Both the position numbers and the translations under genes were made by a program. A stretch of 64,000 nt of DNA from Winogradskyella flava (GTDB taxonomy: Bacteria > Bacteroidota > Bacteroidia > Flavobacteriales > Flavobacteriaceae). The notes below the pieces were generated by a model. That model had not been told where the DNA came from and did no database searches. It saw nothing but the letters and a program-made list of their open reading frames with translations. Shown here piece after piece: positions 1-8,207 of the stretch (the stretch's first letter is position 1; every line of letters begins with the position of its first letter). The DNA lies in the NCBI RefSeq assembly GCF_014243395.1, contig NZ_JACLCP010000006.1, positions 124,001-188,000 of the forward strand. Reading direction: 5' to 3'.

Positions 1-353
1 CATTGACAAAGAACGAAAGAAGAATAAGAATAAAAAGCAGAATCCGTAAGGTAGTGTCTGGTACTGAAGCAAGACCAAGATTAGCTGTTTTTAGAAGTAA
101 TAAAGAAATTTATGCTCAAGTCGTGAATGATGTAACTGGTGAAACTATAGCTGCTGCATCTTCAAGAGATAAGGATATAGCAAAGTCTAAAGGAAACAAA
201 ACTGAAGTTGCTGCTTTAGTTGGTAAGACTGTTGCGGAAAAGGCTATGAAAGCTGGTGTTGAAACTATTTCTTTTGATAGAGGTGGTTACTTATATCACG
301 GAAGGGTAAAATCATTAGCAGAAGGTGCTAGAGAAGCAGGACTTAAATTTTAA
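1..353 (+). CDS. rplR: Large ribosomal subunit protein uL18 (L18), 5' end cut by the window
   Basis: L18 binds 5S rRNA in the central protuberance of the 50S subunit. The frame begins with codons for Ala-Leu-Thr-Lys-Asn-Glu-Arg-Arg. L18 of related bacteria usually starts Met-Ala-Leu-Thr-Lys, so only about four bases of the gene appear to be missing to the left. The TTG at position 3 is therefore an internal leucine codon, not a start. The segments [16 protein letters not shown] and [21 protein letters not shown] are typical of the family, and the length matches. The gene is followed after 6 bases by rpsE in the normal spc-operon order. Identification is secure; only the start lies outside the window. 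Confidence 0.97.
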   Translation, partial: LTKNERRIRIKSRIRKVVSGTEARPRLAVFRSNKEIYAQVVNDVTGETIAAASSRDKDIAKSKGNKTEVAALVGKTVAEKAMKAGVETISFDRGGYLYHGRVKSLAEGAREAGLKF

Positions 354-359
354 GACATT

Positions 360-884
360 ATGTATCAAAAATATAAAAACGCAGAATTAGTAAAGCCAGG
401 CGGATTAGAATTAAAAGATCGCTTAGTTGGCGTACAGCGTGTAACTAAAGTAACAAAAGGTGGTAGAGCATTTGGTTTTTCTGCTATTGTTGTTGTAGGA
501 GACGAAGCAGGAGTTGTAGGACATGGTTTAGGAAAATCTAAAGATGTTGCTACTGCAATTGCAAAGGCTGTAGAAGATGCTAAGAAGAACTTAGTTAGAA
601 TTCCTATTATCAAAGGAACATTACCACACGAGCAAAAAGGTAAGTTTGGTGGTGCTAGAGTAAACATTATTCCTGCTGCACCTGGTACAGGGGTTATTGC
701 TGGTGGTGCTGTAAGAACAGTACTTGAAGCTGTTGGTATACATGATGTATTATCAAAATCTCAAGGCTCTTCTAACCCTCATAATGTAGTTAAGGCAACA
801 TTTGATGCTTTATTACAATTAAGAGATGCTAAAGCTATAGCTAAAGAGCGTGGAATTTCACTTGAAAAAGTATTTAAAGGATAA
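360..884 (+). CDS. rpsE: Small ribosomal subunit protein uS5 (S5)
   Basis: S5 is a 30S protein near the decoding centre that affects translational accuracy. The protein has 174 residues, as usual for the phylum. The N-terminal double-stranded-RNA-binding fold spans about residues 15-80 and contains [20 protein letters not shown]. The C-terminal domain holds [20 protein letters not shown] and ends in a short flavobacterial extension. The gene starts 6 bases after rplR and is separated from rpmD by a 99-base low-complexity spacer. Nothing in the sequence is unusual. Confidence 0.98.
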   Translation: MYQKYKNAELVKPGGLELKDRLVGVQRVTKVTKGGRAFGFSAIVVVGDEAGVVGHGLGKSKDVATAIAKAVEDAKKNLVRIPIIKGTLPHEQKGKFGGARVNIIPAAPGTGVIAGGAVRTVLEAVGIHDVLSKSQGSSNPHNVVKATFDALLQLRDAKAIAKERGISLEKVFKG

Positions 885-888
885 AGAA

Positions 889-980
889 TAGTATGAAGTA
901 CGGAGTAATTAGTTGTTAGTAGTTTTATAGCTATTTTTAATAATACTAAATACTTGATACTATATACTTAATACTAGCAT
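889..980. repeat. Low-complexity inverted spacer between rpsE and rpmD
   Basis: This gene-free spacer is built from short variants of AGTATnAAGTA on the left and ACTAAATACTTGATACT and TACTTAATACT on the right. The two arms are roughly complementary, so the RNA could fold into an imperfect hairpin. It also contains ATTAGTTGTTAGTAGTT, which resembles the left arms of the spacers before rpsM and rpsK. I cannot tell whether it is a mobile palindrome or only AT-rich spacer. Confidence 0.5.
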
Positions 981-983
981 AAC

Positions 984-1163
984 ATGGCAAAGATTAAAGT
1001 AACTAAAGTAAAAAGTGCAATCAATCGTACTAAAAGACAAAAGCTAACATTGGAAGCTTTAGGATTAAAAAAGATTGGTCAAGTAGTAGAGCACGATGCC
1101 ACACCAAATATCCTTGGTATGGTAAGAAAAGTTGAACATTTAGTTTCTGTGGAGGAAGCTTAA
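984..1163 (+). CDS. rpmD: Large ribosomal subunit protein uL30 (L30)
   Basis: This 59-residue protein begins MAKIKVTKVKSAINRTKRQK and ends with VEHLVSVEEA. It matches L30, a small protein on the surface of the 50S subunit. The residues around GLKKIGQVVEHDATPNILGM are the family core. L30 is absent from some bacteria but is normally present in this phylum at this position between S5 and L15. The ATG follows the AT-rich spacer, and rplO begins 17 bases after the stop. Confidence 0.96.
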   Translation: MAKIKVTKVKSAINRTKRQKLTLEALGLKKIGQVVEHDATPNILGMVRKVEHLVSVEEA

Positions 1164-1180
1164 AAATATACACTTAAAAA

Positions 1181-1633
1181 ATGGATTTAAGTAATTTAAA
1201 ACCTGCAGAAGGTTCAGTAAAAAATCAAGGAAAGCGTGTTGGCCGTGGTCAAGGATCTGGTAAAGGTGGTACTGCGACAAGAGGACACAAAGGTGCGAAG
1301 TCACGTTCTGGATATTCTAAGAAATTAGGATTTGAAGGTGGGCAAATGCCATTGCAGAGACGTGTTCCTAAGTTTGGTTTTACTAACATAAACAGAGTAG
1401 AGTATCAGGGTATAAACTTAGATACACTTCAACAGTTAGTTGATGAGAAGAAGATAAAGGATGCTGTAGATTTTGAAACACTTGTATCACTAGGAAAGGC
1501 AGGAAAAAACGATCTTGTTAAAATCTTAGGTAGAGGTGAGTTAAAGTCTAAATTAAAAGTAACTGCTCATAAATTTACTGCTACAGCAAAGGCTGCTATT
1601 GAAGCTGCAGGTGGTGAAGCTGTAACTTTATAA
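1181..1633 (+). CDS. rplO: Large ribosomal subunit protein uL15 (L15)
   Basis: L15 is a late-assembling 50S protein. The protein has 150 residues, the usual length. The N-terminal third is the glycine- and lysine-rich extension (GRGQGSGKGGTATRGHKGAK), which penetrates the rRNA core. The C-terminal globular part ends with KAAIEAAGGEAVTL. It sits 10 bases ahead of secY, a conserved arrangement that couples a ribosomal protein gene to the translocon gene. Confidence 0.98.
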   Translation: MDLSNLKPAEGSVKNQGKRVGRGQGSGKGGTATRGHKGAKSRSGYSKKLGFEGGQMPLQRRVPKFGFTNINRVEYQGINLDTLQQLVDEKKIKDAVDFETLVSLGKAGKNDLVKILGRGELKSKLKVTAHKFTATAKAAIEAAGGEAVTL

Positions 1634-1643
1634 GAACACAAGG

Positions 1644-3011
1644 ATGAAAATAATAGAAACATTAAAAAACGTCTGGAAAATCACTGAACTTAAGGATAGA
1701 ATTATTCTAACCTTAGGTTTATTATTGGTTTATCGTTTTGGTGCTCAGGTTGTATTACCAGGTATTGATATTGATAAATTGGATGGTTTACAGGCTGGTA
1801 TGGATGGTGGTATCTTAGGATTGTTAAATGCCTTTACAGGTGGTGCCTTTGCGAATGCTTCTGTATTTGCTTTAGGGATCATGCCATACATTTCTGCATC
1901 CATCGTTGTTCAATTAATGGGTATCGCGATTCCTTATTTACAGAAACTTCAGAAAGAAGGTGCGAGTGGGCAAAAGAAAATCACTCAGATTACACGTTGG
2001 TTAACCATAGGTATTTGTTTAGTGCAAGCACCAGGTTACTTGGCGAGTGTTCCTGCATTATCGGGTGCACAATCAATGGGCGCTTTATTAGTTCCAGGTT
2101 TCAACGAAAATATCTTTTACGTTTCTTCAGTAATTATCTTGGTTACAGGTTGTGTATTTGCCATGTGGTTGGGAGAGAAGATTACGGATAAAGGTATTGG
2201 TAATGGTATATCATTATTAATTATGGTTGGTATCATTGCAACTATGCCTCAGTCATTTGTACTAAATGCAGCGTCTAGATTAGATGGTGGTAATGGTGGT
2301 TTCATGATGATATTAATTGAGATGGTGATCTGGTTCTTAATTATTTTGGCATCTGTCTTCTTGGTTATGGCCGTACGAAAGATTGCTGTGCAATATGCAA
2401 GAAGAACAGCGTCTGGTGGTTATGAGAAGAATGTGTTTGGATCACGTCAGTTTTTACCGTTAAAGCTGAATGCTTCTGGTGTAATGCCAATTATATTTGC
2501 TCAAGCAATCATGTTTGTTCCGGGCTTAATTGGACAAGCGTCTTTCTTGGAAGGAACAGAAACAGGGCAATGGTTACAAGCTGAGTTTGGTAATAACTTA
2601 TTTGGATTCTGGTACAATTTAGTATTTGCATTATTGATTATAATATTCACGTATTTCTATACAGCGATTACGGTGCCTACCAATAAGATGGCAGACGATT
2701 TAAAACGAAGTGGAGGATTTATTCCAGGTATTAGACCAGGTACGGAAACAGCGGAGTATTTAGATAAAATAATGTCTCAAATCACTTTGCCAGGATCTAT
2801 TTTCTTGGCATTAGTAGCAATATTTCCCGCATTTGTTTATCAGTTTGCAGGAGTGCAGCAAGGTTGGGCGTTATTCTTTGGTGGTACATCACTATTAATT
2901 ATGGTTGGTGTAGCCATTGATACTATGCAGCAGATTAATTCTTATTTATTGAATAAGCATTATGATGGCTTGATGAAGACAGGTAAAAACAGAAAATCTG
3001 TGACCTCATAA
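1644..3011 (+). CDS. secY: Protein translocase subunit SecY
   Basis: SecY forms the protein-conducting channel of the SecYEG translocon in the inner membrane. The protein has 455 residues, and ten hydrophobic segments can be picked out. The first begins near residue 20 (ILTLGLLLVYRFGAQVVLPG). The family segments ALGIMPYISASIVVQL and RSGGFIPGIRPG are present, and the C-terminal tail is basic. In many bacteria map or adk follow secY; here infA follows directly, the arrangement I expect in this group. The 84-base gap to infA shows no terminator. Confidence 0.98.
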   Translation: MKIIETLKNVWKITELKDRIILTLGLLLVYRFGAQVVLPGIDIDKLDGLQAGMDGGILGLLNAFTGGAFANASVFALGIMPYISASIVVQLMGIAIPYLQKLQKEGASGQKKITQITRWLTIGICLVQAPGYLASVPALSGAQSMGALLVPGFNENIFYVSSVIILVTGCVFAMWLGEKITDKGIGNGISLLIMVGIIATMPQSFVLNAASRLDGGNGGFMMILIEMVIWFLIILASVFLVMAVRKIAVQYARRTASGGYEKNVFGSRQFLPLKLNASGVMPIIFAQAIMFVPGLIGQASFLEGTETGQWLQAEFGNNLFGFWYNLVFALLIIIFTYFYTAITVPTNKMADDLKRSGGFIPGIRPGTETAEYLDKIMSQITLPGSIFLALVAIFPAFVYQFAGVQQGWALFFGGTSLLIMVGVAIDTMQQINSYLLNKHYDGLMKTGKNRKSVTS

Positions 3012-3095
3012 TTATAAAACTAATTTAGAGAGTTCGATCCAAAAAAATTAGGCAAGGTATTTGTTAATTGAGGATTGAATACTTAAAAATTATTT

Positions 3096-3311
3096 ATGGC
3101 AAAACAAGCAGCAATAGAACAAGACGGAACGATAATAGAAGCATTATCAAATGCGATGTTTCGTGTAGAATTAGAGAATGGTCACATTGTGACTGCACAC
3201 ATATCTGGTAAAATGCGTATGCATTATATTAAGTTATTACCAGGGGATAAAGTAAAATTAGAAATGAGTCCTTACGATTTAACTAAGGCTCGTATAACTT
3301 ATAGATACTAG
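3096..3311 (+). CDS. infA: Translation initiation factor IF-1
   Basis: IF-1 occupies the ribosomal A site during initiation. The 71-residue product is one OB-fold, with [22 protein letters not shown] and [11 protein letters not shown] at the end, and matches the family over its whole length. It lies between secY and rpmJ, 25 bases before the latter. There is nothing unusual in it. Confidence 0.98.
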   Translation: MAKQAAIEQDGTIIEALSNAMFRVELENGHIVTAHISGKMRMHYIKLLPGDKVKLEMSPYDLTKARITYRY

Positions 3312-3336
3312 AAGTAGTATTTAAAAACAGAAACAG

Positions 3337-3453
3337 ATGAAAGTAAGAGCATCAGTTAAGAAGAGAAGTGCTGATTGTAAATTGGTACGCCGTAAAGGAA
3401 GACTTTACGTTATTAACAAAAAGAATCCTAGATTCAAACAAAGACAAGGATAA
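3337..3453 (+). CDS. rpmJ: Large ribosomal subunit protein bL36 (L36)
   Basis: This very small gene encodes 38 residues, beginning [20 protein letters not shown] and ending NPRFKQRQG. It is the short, zinc-ribbon type L36. Only Cys14 of the usual Cys ligands is visible; the position of the second is taken by other residues ([11 protein letters not shown]). This is the Cys-poor form common in the phylum. It stands between infA and rpsM, its classical place. A hairpin-forming spacer follows. Confidence 0.95.
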   Translation: MKVRASVKKRSADCKLVRRKGRLYVINKKNPRFKQRQG

Positions 3454-3460
3454 AAGAAAA

Positions 3461-3549
3461 GTCATTAGTAATTAGTAGTTAGACGAATCTGTTCGAAATC
3501 GAAAGGTTTAGGATTCTAACAACTAAAAACTAACAGCTAAAAACTAAAT
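3461..3549. repeat. Hairpin-forming spacer repeat before rpsM (copy A)
   Basis: The spacer between rpmJ and rpsM has a left arm with TTAGTAATTAGTAGTTAG and a right arm with CTAACAACTAAAAACTAAC. The inner stem pairs GTTAGA-AATC with GATTCTAAC around a two-base bulge. The spacer between rpsM and rpsK is built the same way and shares most of its sequence. It ends three bases before the rpsM start codon. Confidence 0.75.
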
Positions 3550-3552
3550 TAT

Positions 3553-3927
3553 ATGGCAAGAATTGCAGGTGTAGATATACCAAAACAAAAAAGAGGAGTA
3601 GTGTCCTTGACTTACATCTATGGGATAGGTAGAAGTAGAGCTAAAGAGATCTTAGAAACTGCTAAAGTAGACGAAAGTACTAAAGTACAGGATTGGACTG
3701 ATGACGAAATCGGTGCAATTCGTGAAGCAGTTGGTAACTTCAAGATTGAAGGTGAATTACGTTCTGAAACTCAATTAAACATTAAGCGATTAATGGATAT
3801 TGGATGTTACAGAGGTATTCGTCACAGAGCTGGTCTTCCATTAAGAGGACAGCGCACTAAGAACAACTCTCGTACAAGAAAAGGAAGAAGAAAAACGGTT
3901 GCTAACAAGAAAAAAGTAACTAAATAA
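3553..3927 (+). CDS. rpsM: Small ribosomal subunit protein uS13 (S13)
   Basis: S13 sits in the head of the 30S subunit and contacts the P-site tRNA and the 50S subunit through bridge B1. The 124-residue product starts [20 protein letters not shown], contains the helix-two-turn-helix region ([13 protein letters not shown]), and ends in the basic tail with [20 protein letters not shown]. Length and sequence are typical. It is enclosed by two related spacer repeats. Confidence 0.98.
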   Translation: MARIAGVDIPKQKRGVVSLTYIYGIGRSRAKEILETAKVDESTKVQDWTDDEIGAIREAVGNFKIEGELRSETQLNIKRLMDIGCYRGIRHRAGLPLRGQRTKNNSRTRKGRRKTVANKKKVTK

Positions 3928-3932
3928 TAACA

Positions 3933-4025
3933 GACATTAGTCATTAGTTTAGAAGTTAGATGAATCTGCCTGAAATGTAAAAGTTTAGGATTCTAACAAC
4001 TAAAGCTAACAACTAGAAACTAAAA
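3933..4025. repeat. Hairpin-forming spacer repeat before rpsK (copy B)
   Basis: This is the second copy of the spacer seen before rpsM. The shared right-hand part reads TTTAGGATTCTAACAACTAA, and the left arm holds CATTAGTTTAGAAGTTAGAT. The stem GTTAGA-AATC with GATTCTAAC is preserved. The loop differs between copies: copy A can pair TTCG with CGAA there and copy B cannot. It ends directly before the rpsK start. Confidence 0.75.
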
Positions 4026-4028
4026 GAT

Positions 4029-4412
4029 ATGGCAAAGTCAAGTACAAAAAAACGTAAAGTAATTGTTGATGCAATCGGAGAAGCGCACATTACGGCTTCA
4101 TTTAACAACATCATCATTTCTTTAACAAATAAAAAAGGTGACGTTATTTCTTGGTCATCAGCTGGTAAAATGGGCTTTAGAGGTTCTAAAAAGAATACGC
4201 CTTATGCTGCACAATTAGCCGCAGAAGATGCTGCAGGTGTAGCTAAAGAAGCTGGATTAAAGAAAGTAAAAGTTTATGTAAAAGGTCCTGGTAACGGAAG
4301 AGAATCCGCTATCAGATCTATACACAATACAGGTATTGAAGTATCAGAAATTATTGATGTAACTCCAATGCCACACAACGGTTGTCGTCCACCTAAAAGA
4401 CGTCGTGTATAA
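4029..4412 (+). CDS. rpsK: Small ribosomal subunit protein uS11 (S11)
   Basis: S11 lies on the 30S platform next to the E-site mRNA. The 127-residue product has a lysine-rich N terminus ([15 protein letters not shown]), the core [20 protein letters not shown] and the signature [20 protein letters not shown]. It ends in the basic tail [12 protein letters not shown]. It is the last gene before a strong terminator, so the long ribosomal transcript probably ends or is attenuated here. Confidence 0.98.
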   Translation: MAKSSTKKRKVIVDAIGEAHITASFNNIIISLTNKKGDVISWSSAGKMGFRGSKKNTPYAAQLAAEDAAGVAKEAGLKKVKVYVKGPGNGRESAIRSIHNTGIEVSEIIDVTPMPHNGCRPPKRRRV

Positions 4413-4430
4413 TTTACACTTATAAAGAGA

Positions 4431-4468
4431 TTAATATCAGCTATTTATTTGGCTGATATTAATTTTTT
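4431..4468 (+). terminator. Rho-independent terminator after rpsK
   Basis: TTAATATCAGC at 4431-4441 pairs perfectly with GCTGATATTAA at 4452-4462 around a ten-base loop, and a run of six T follows. The structure separates the L18-S11 part from the S4-RpoA-L17 part. Confidence 0.85.
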
Positions 4469-4481
4469 ATGCGTAAATTTG
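4449..4481 (+). promoter_or_regulatory. Probable housekeeping promoter for rpsD-rpoA-rplQ
   Basis: TAAATTTG at 4474-4481 fits the Bacteroidota -7 element TAnnTTTG. A TTG at 4449-4451 stands 22 bases upstream, within the range known for the -33 box. The -33 box lies in the loop and stem edge of the rpsK terminator. Transcription would begin near 4487, about 100 bases before rpsD. Confidence 0.6.
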
Positions 4482-4587
4482 CAAACTGAAAAATTCGAAT
4501 ATTAACAAGTATCAACGAGAGACTAACGGTTATAGAAGGATAAGATTAAGACCTTAATTTTATAATCACTCTCAAAACAAATTAAAA

Positions 4588-5193
4588 ATGGCAAGATATA
4601 CTGGTCCTAAAACAAAAATCGCTCGTAAATTCGGGCAAGCTATTTTCGGAGATGACAAAGCTTTCGAAAAAAGAAACTATCCTCCAGGACAGCATGGAAA
4701 TAACCGTCGTCGTGGAAAAAAATCTGAATATGCTATCCAGTTAATGGAAAAGCAAAAAGCGAAATATACTTATGGTATTTTAGAGCGTCAATTCAGAAAC
4801 ATGTTTAAAAGAGCAACTGCAGCTCAAGGTATCACAGGTGAAGTTTTATTACAATTATGTGAATCACGTTTAGACAACGTTGTTTTCAGAATGGGTATTG
4901 CTCCAACAAGAAGTGGTGCTAGACAATTAGTATCTCACAGACATATCACAGTTAATGGAGAAAAGGTAAATATTCCTTCATACCAATTGAAAGCAGGAGA
5001 TGTTGTAGGTGTAAGACAAAAATCTAAATCTTTAGAAGCTATTTCGAATTCATTGGCTAATTCTAGCAATGTTTACGAATGGATTACTTGGAATAATGAC
5101 ACAATGGAAGGAACATATGTTTCTGTTCCTGCCAGAATTCAAATTCCAGAACAAATCAACGAGCAATTTATCGTTGAACTTTACTCTAAATAA
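4588..5193 (+). CDS. rpsD: Small ribosomal subunit protein uS4 (S4)
   Basis: S4 nucleates 30S assembly by binding 16S rRNA; in other bacteria it also acts as a translational repressor of its operon. The 201-residue product begins [17 protein letters not shown]. An S4 RNA-binding domain lies at about residues 92-155 ([20 protein letters not shown] and [20 protein letters not shown]). It is the short form lacking N-terminal cysteines. It is separated from the upstream ribosomal genes by a terminator and its own promoter, and from rpoA by 97 bases. Confidence 0.98.
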   Translation: MARYTGPKTKIARKFGQAIFGDDKAFEKRNYPPGQHGNNRRRGKKSEYAIQLMEKQKAKYTYGILERQFRNMFKRATAAQGITGEVLLQLCESRLDNVVFRMGIAPTRSGARQLVSHRHITVNGEKVNIPSYQLKAGDVVGVRQKSKSLEAISNSLANSSNVYEWITWNNDTMEGTYVSVPARIQIPEQINEQFIVELYSK

Positions 5194-5290
5194 TAAATTT
5201 ATTAATCATATTGGGATTTAGCCAAAGGGTGTATTGGACTTCTTCAAACTTATAGACCGCGCAACTAAATAACAATTAAAAGAAGAAAAG

Positions 5291-6283
5291 ATGGCAATAT
5301 TAAATTTTCAGAAGCCCGATAAAGTAATCATGATTGATTCTACTGATTTCGAAGGTAAGTTCGAATTCAGACCTTTAGAACCAGGATACGGATTAACAGT
5401 AGGTAATGCTTTAAGGAGAGTATTATTATCTTCTTTAGAAGGTTTTGCAATCACTTCAGTTAGAATAGAAGGTGTAGATCACGAATTTTCTACAATTTCT
5501 GGTGTAGTTGAAGATGTTACTGAAATGATCCTAAACTTAAAGCAAGTTAACTTTAAGCGTCAGATTGATGAAGTTGATAACGAAACGGTTACTATTTCTA
5601 TTTCAGGACAGGAGCAAATCACTGCAGGTGATTTTCAGAAGTTTATTTCTGGTTTCCAAGTATTAAATACGGATTTAGTGATCTGTAACTTAGATCCTAA
5701 AGTAAACATCAACATGGAATTGACTATCGAAAAAGGTAGAGGTTATGTTCCTGCTGAAGAAAATAAAAAAGCTTCTGCGCCGATCGGAACGATTTTTACG
5801 GATTCTATTTATACACCTATAAAGAATGTTAAGTATAGTATCGAAAACTTCCGTGTTGAGCAAAAGACGGATTACGAAAAATTAGTTTTTGAAATTAGAA
5901 CTGATGGATCAATCAATCCAAAAGATGCTTTAACAGAAGCAGCTAAAATATTAATTCACCACTTCATGTTATTCTCAGATGAGCGTATCACTTTAGAAGC
6001 TGATGAAATTGCACAGACCGAAACTTATGATGAAGAATCACTTCACATGAGACAACTATTGAAAACTAAATTAGTTGATATGGATCTTTCTGTACGTGCA
6101 TTAAACTGTTTAAAAGCTGCAGAAGTTGACACATTGGGTGATTTAGTATCATTCAACAAAAATGATTTAATGAAATTCAGAAACTTTGGTAAAAAGTCGT
6201 TAACTGAGCTAGAAGAACTAGTAAACGTTAAAGGTCTTAACTTTGGAATGGATTTAAGTAAATACAAATTAGATAAGGACTAA
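5291..6283 (+). CDS. rpoA: DNA-directed RNA polymerase subunit alpha
   Basis: RpoA is the assembly platform of RNA polymerase and contacts promoter DNA and activators. The 330-residue protein has the N-terminal dimerisation and beta-binding domain (residues about 1-230, with [20 protein letters not shown]). It also has the C-terminal helix-hairpin-helix domain (about 255-320, with [19 protein letters not shown] and [12 protein letters not shown]). Length is typical. It lies between rpsD and rplQ, the universal alpha-operon context. Confidence 0.99.
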   Translation: MAILNFQKPDKVIMIDSTDFEGKFEFRPLEPGYGLTVGNALRRVLLSSLEGFAITSVRIEGVDHEFSTISGVVEDVTEMILNLKQVNFKRQIDEVDNETVTISISGQEQITAGDFQKFISGFQVLNTDLVICNLDPKVNINMELTIEKGRGYVPAEENKKASAPIGTIFTDSIYTPIKNVKYSIENFRVEQKTDYEKLVFEIRTDGSINPKDALTEAAKILIHHFMLFSDERITLEADEIAQTETYDEESLHMRQLLKTKLVDMDLSVRALNCLKAAEVDTLGDLVSFNKNDLMKFRNFGKKSLTELEELVNVKGLNFGMDLSKYKLDKD

Positions 6284-6355
6284 TTATAATTAATTATTAA
6301 TCATATTTTGCTCCTCAAATAATGAGTTTGGTAGCAAGATGATAAAACAAATGTC

Positions 6356-6829
6356 ATGAGACACGGAAAAAAATTCAACCACTTAGGTAGAAAAACGGCT
6401 CACAGGAGAGCAATGTTAGCCAATATGGCTTGTTCTTTAATAGAGCACAAGCGTATTAACACAACTACTGCAAAAGCAAAAGCTTTAAAGCAATTTGTAG
6501 AGCCTTTAATTACAAAATCAAAGGAAGATACAACTCACAACAGGAGAATTGTGATGTCTCGACTAAAACAAAAAGAAGTTGTGGCTGAGTTGTTTAGAGA
6601 TGTTGCTGCAAAGGTAGCTGATCGTCCGGGTGGTTATACACGTATTATCAAATTAGGAAACCGATTGGGTGATAACGCTGATATGGCGATGATAGAATTG
6701 GTAGATTACAACGATATCTACACTTCTGGTAAGCCTGAAAAGAAAACGCGTAGAAGTAGAAGAGGTGGTAAGAAGAGCACTACTGCTGTTCCACCAGTAG
6801 AAACTAAAGCTACTAACGAAGAAGAATAA
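6356..6829 (+). CDS. rplQ: Large ribosomal subunit protein bL17 (L17) with charged tail
   Basis: L17 is a 50S protein near the exit tunnel. Residues 1-120 are the conserved fold, starting [20 protein letters not shown]. From about residue 124 the chain continues as a low-complexity tail, first basic ([13 protein letters not shown]) and then acidic (ending TKATNEEE). The total of 157 residues is longer than the roughly 120-residue form of many bacteria, but such tails are common in Flavobacteriia. A terminator follows, so it ends the alpha operon. Confidence 0.97.
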   Translation: MRHGKKFNHLGRKTAHRRAMLANMACSLIEHKRINTTTAKAKALKQFVEPLITKSKEDTTHNRRIVMSRLKQKEVVAELFRDVAAKVADRPGGYTRIIKLGNRLGDNADMAMIELVDYNDIYTSGKPEKKTRRSRRGGKKSTTAVPPVETKATNEEE

Positions 6830-6860
6830 TCGAGTGTTAATAACGATTAATAAATATAGA

Positions 6861-6892
6861 GGATAGACTTTTTAAGTTTATCCTTTTTTTTT
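6861..6892 (+). terminator. Terminator after rplQ
   Basis: GGATAGACTT pairs with AAGTTTATCC (one G-T pair) around a three-base loop, followed by nine T residues. It closes the ribosomal alpha operon. Confidence 0.85.
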
Positions 6893-6906
6893 GGAATTTT
6901 GCAATG

Positions 6907-6925
6907 CACTGAGCATGTCGAAGTG
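6907..6925. repeat. REP-like fragment CACTGAGCATGTCGAAGTG
   Basis: This 19-base sequence between the rplQ terminator and carA begins CACT and ends AGTG. From memory it resembles a short interspersed sequence (ACTGAGC...GTCGAAG) found many times in Bacteroidota genomes. A related sequence occurs inside argS in this window. The assignment needs a genome-wide count. Confidence 0.5.
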
Positions 6926-6974
6926 TGAAACTATAATACCCATAAATATGGGAACTTCTTTAACAACTTAGACT

Positions 6975-8078
6975 ATGAAATACAAACAAAGAAAAAAAGC
7001 ACTTATTTTATTAGCTGATGGCACCATCTTTCATGGGAAGTCCATAGGTAAAGAAGGTACAGCCTTTGGTGAAGTATGTTTTAATACAGGTACCACAGGT
7101 TACCAAGAAATTTTTACCGATCCGTCGTATTATGGGCAGTTAATGGTAACTACCAATGCACATATTGGTAATTATGGTACAAAGGAGGATGAAAATCAGT
7201 CCGATACTGTTAAGATTGCTGGATTAATTTGTAAAAATTTTAGTTTTGAGTATTCTAGACCTGCAGGAGATGCCTCCTTGGAAGAATACTTTGAAAAACA
7301 TAATACTTTAGCGATTGCAGATGTCGATACAAGAGCCTTGGTGAGTTATATTAGAGATCATGGTGCTATGAATGCTGTAATTTCTACAGAAGTTGATAAC
7401 ATAGAGGGTTTAAAAAAGCAACTTGCCGAACAGCCAAACATGGAAGGTTTAGAATTAGCTTCAAAAGTTTCTACTAAAGAACCGTATTTTTATGGAAATG
7501 AAAATGCAACTTATAAGATATCAGCATTAGATATAGGTATTAAAAAGAATATTCTTGAAAATTTGGCAAATAGAGATGCCTACATCAAAGTATTTCCATA
7601 CAATTCTAAGTTTGAAGATTTAGAGGCATTTAATCCAGATGGTTATTTCTTATCCAATGGTCCTGGCGATCCAGAACCTTTAGTTGAGGCTCAAGCTGTA
7701 GCTAAAGAAATTATTTCTAGAAACAAACCATTATTCGGTATTTGCTTAGGGCACCAAGTTATAGCCTTGGCCAATGGTATTTCTACCTACAAAATGCACA
7801 ATGGTCATAGAGGTATCAATCATCCGGTTAAAAACTTAGTAACAGGTAAAGGTGAGATTACATCTCAAAATCATGGTTTCGCTATCAATAGGGAAGAAAC
7901 CGAAGCAAAAAGCAATGTTGAAATTACTCATATACATCTTAATGACGATACGGTAGCTGGTATTAAGATAAAAGATAAAAACTGCTTTTCGGTGCAGTAC
8001 CATCCAGAGGCAAGTCCTGGACCAAACGACTCGGTATATTTATTTGACCAGTTTATAGAGAATATTAAAAATAACTGA
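6975..8078 (+). CDS. carA: Carbamoyl phosphate synthase small subunit (glutaminase)
   Basis: CarA hydrolyses glutamine and passes ammonia to CarB for carbamoyl phosphate synthesis, feeding arginine and pyrimidine pathways. The 367-residue protein has the N-terminal CarA-specific domain (GEVCFNTGTTGYQEIFTDPS) and a C-terminal class I glutamine amidotransferase domain. The latter has the nucleophile elbow GICLGHQ (Cys in the middle) and the His-Glu pair in QYHPEASPGP. No carB is adjacent, which is common in this group. A strong hairpin terminator starts directly after the stop codon. Confidence 0.98.
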   Translation: MKYKQRKKALILLADGTIFHGKSIGKEGTAFGEVCFNTGTTGYQEIFTDPSYYGQLMVTTNAHIGNYGTKEDENQSDTVKIAGLICKNFSFEYSRPAGDASLEEYFEKHNTLAIADVDTRALVSYIRDHGAMNAVISTEVDNIEGLKKQLAEQPNMEGLELASKVSTKEPYFYGNENATYKISALDIGIKKNILENLANRDAYIKVFPYNSKFEDLEAFNPDGYFLSNGPGDPEPLVEAQAVAKEIISRNKPLFGICLGHQVIALANGISTYKMHNGHRGINHPVKNLVTGKGEITSQNHGFAINREETEAKSNVEITHIHLNDDTVAGIKIKDKNCFSVQYHPEASPGPNDSVYLFDQFIENIKNN

Positions 8079-8087
8079 CAAAAAAAA

Positions 8088-8117
8088 GCAACAAAATCAA
8101 TTTTGTTGCTTTTTTTT
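8088..8117 (+). terminator. Terminator after carA
   Basis: GCAACAAAA (8088-8096) pairs with TTTTGTTGC (8101-8109) over a four-base loop and is followed by eight T residues. A run of A precedes it, so it could also work on the other strand. Confidence 0.9.
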
Positions 8118-8207
8118 ATTATAAAATTGCGAAATACGTAATGTTACGTATTGATTGATATGGATATAAGTTCTAGTTTTATCAACTATTTAATAGCCAA
8201 TATAGAT

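Noticed and set aside
365..667. Open frame of 100 codons opposite rpsE
   Set aside because: rpsE is certain on the other strand and no start context or homology supports an antisense gene.
8151..8207. Upstream start for the ExbD-like secreted protein
   Set aside because: It would place about 19 residues before a good signal peptide; the internal ATG at 8208 is better.
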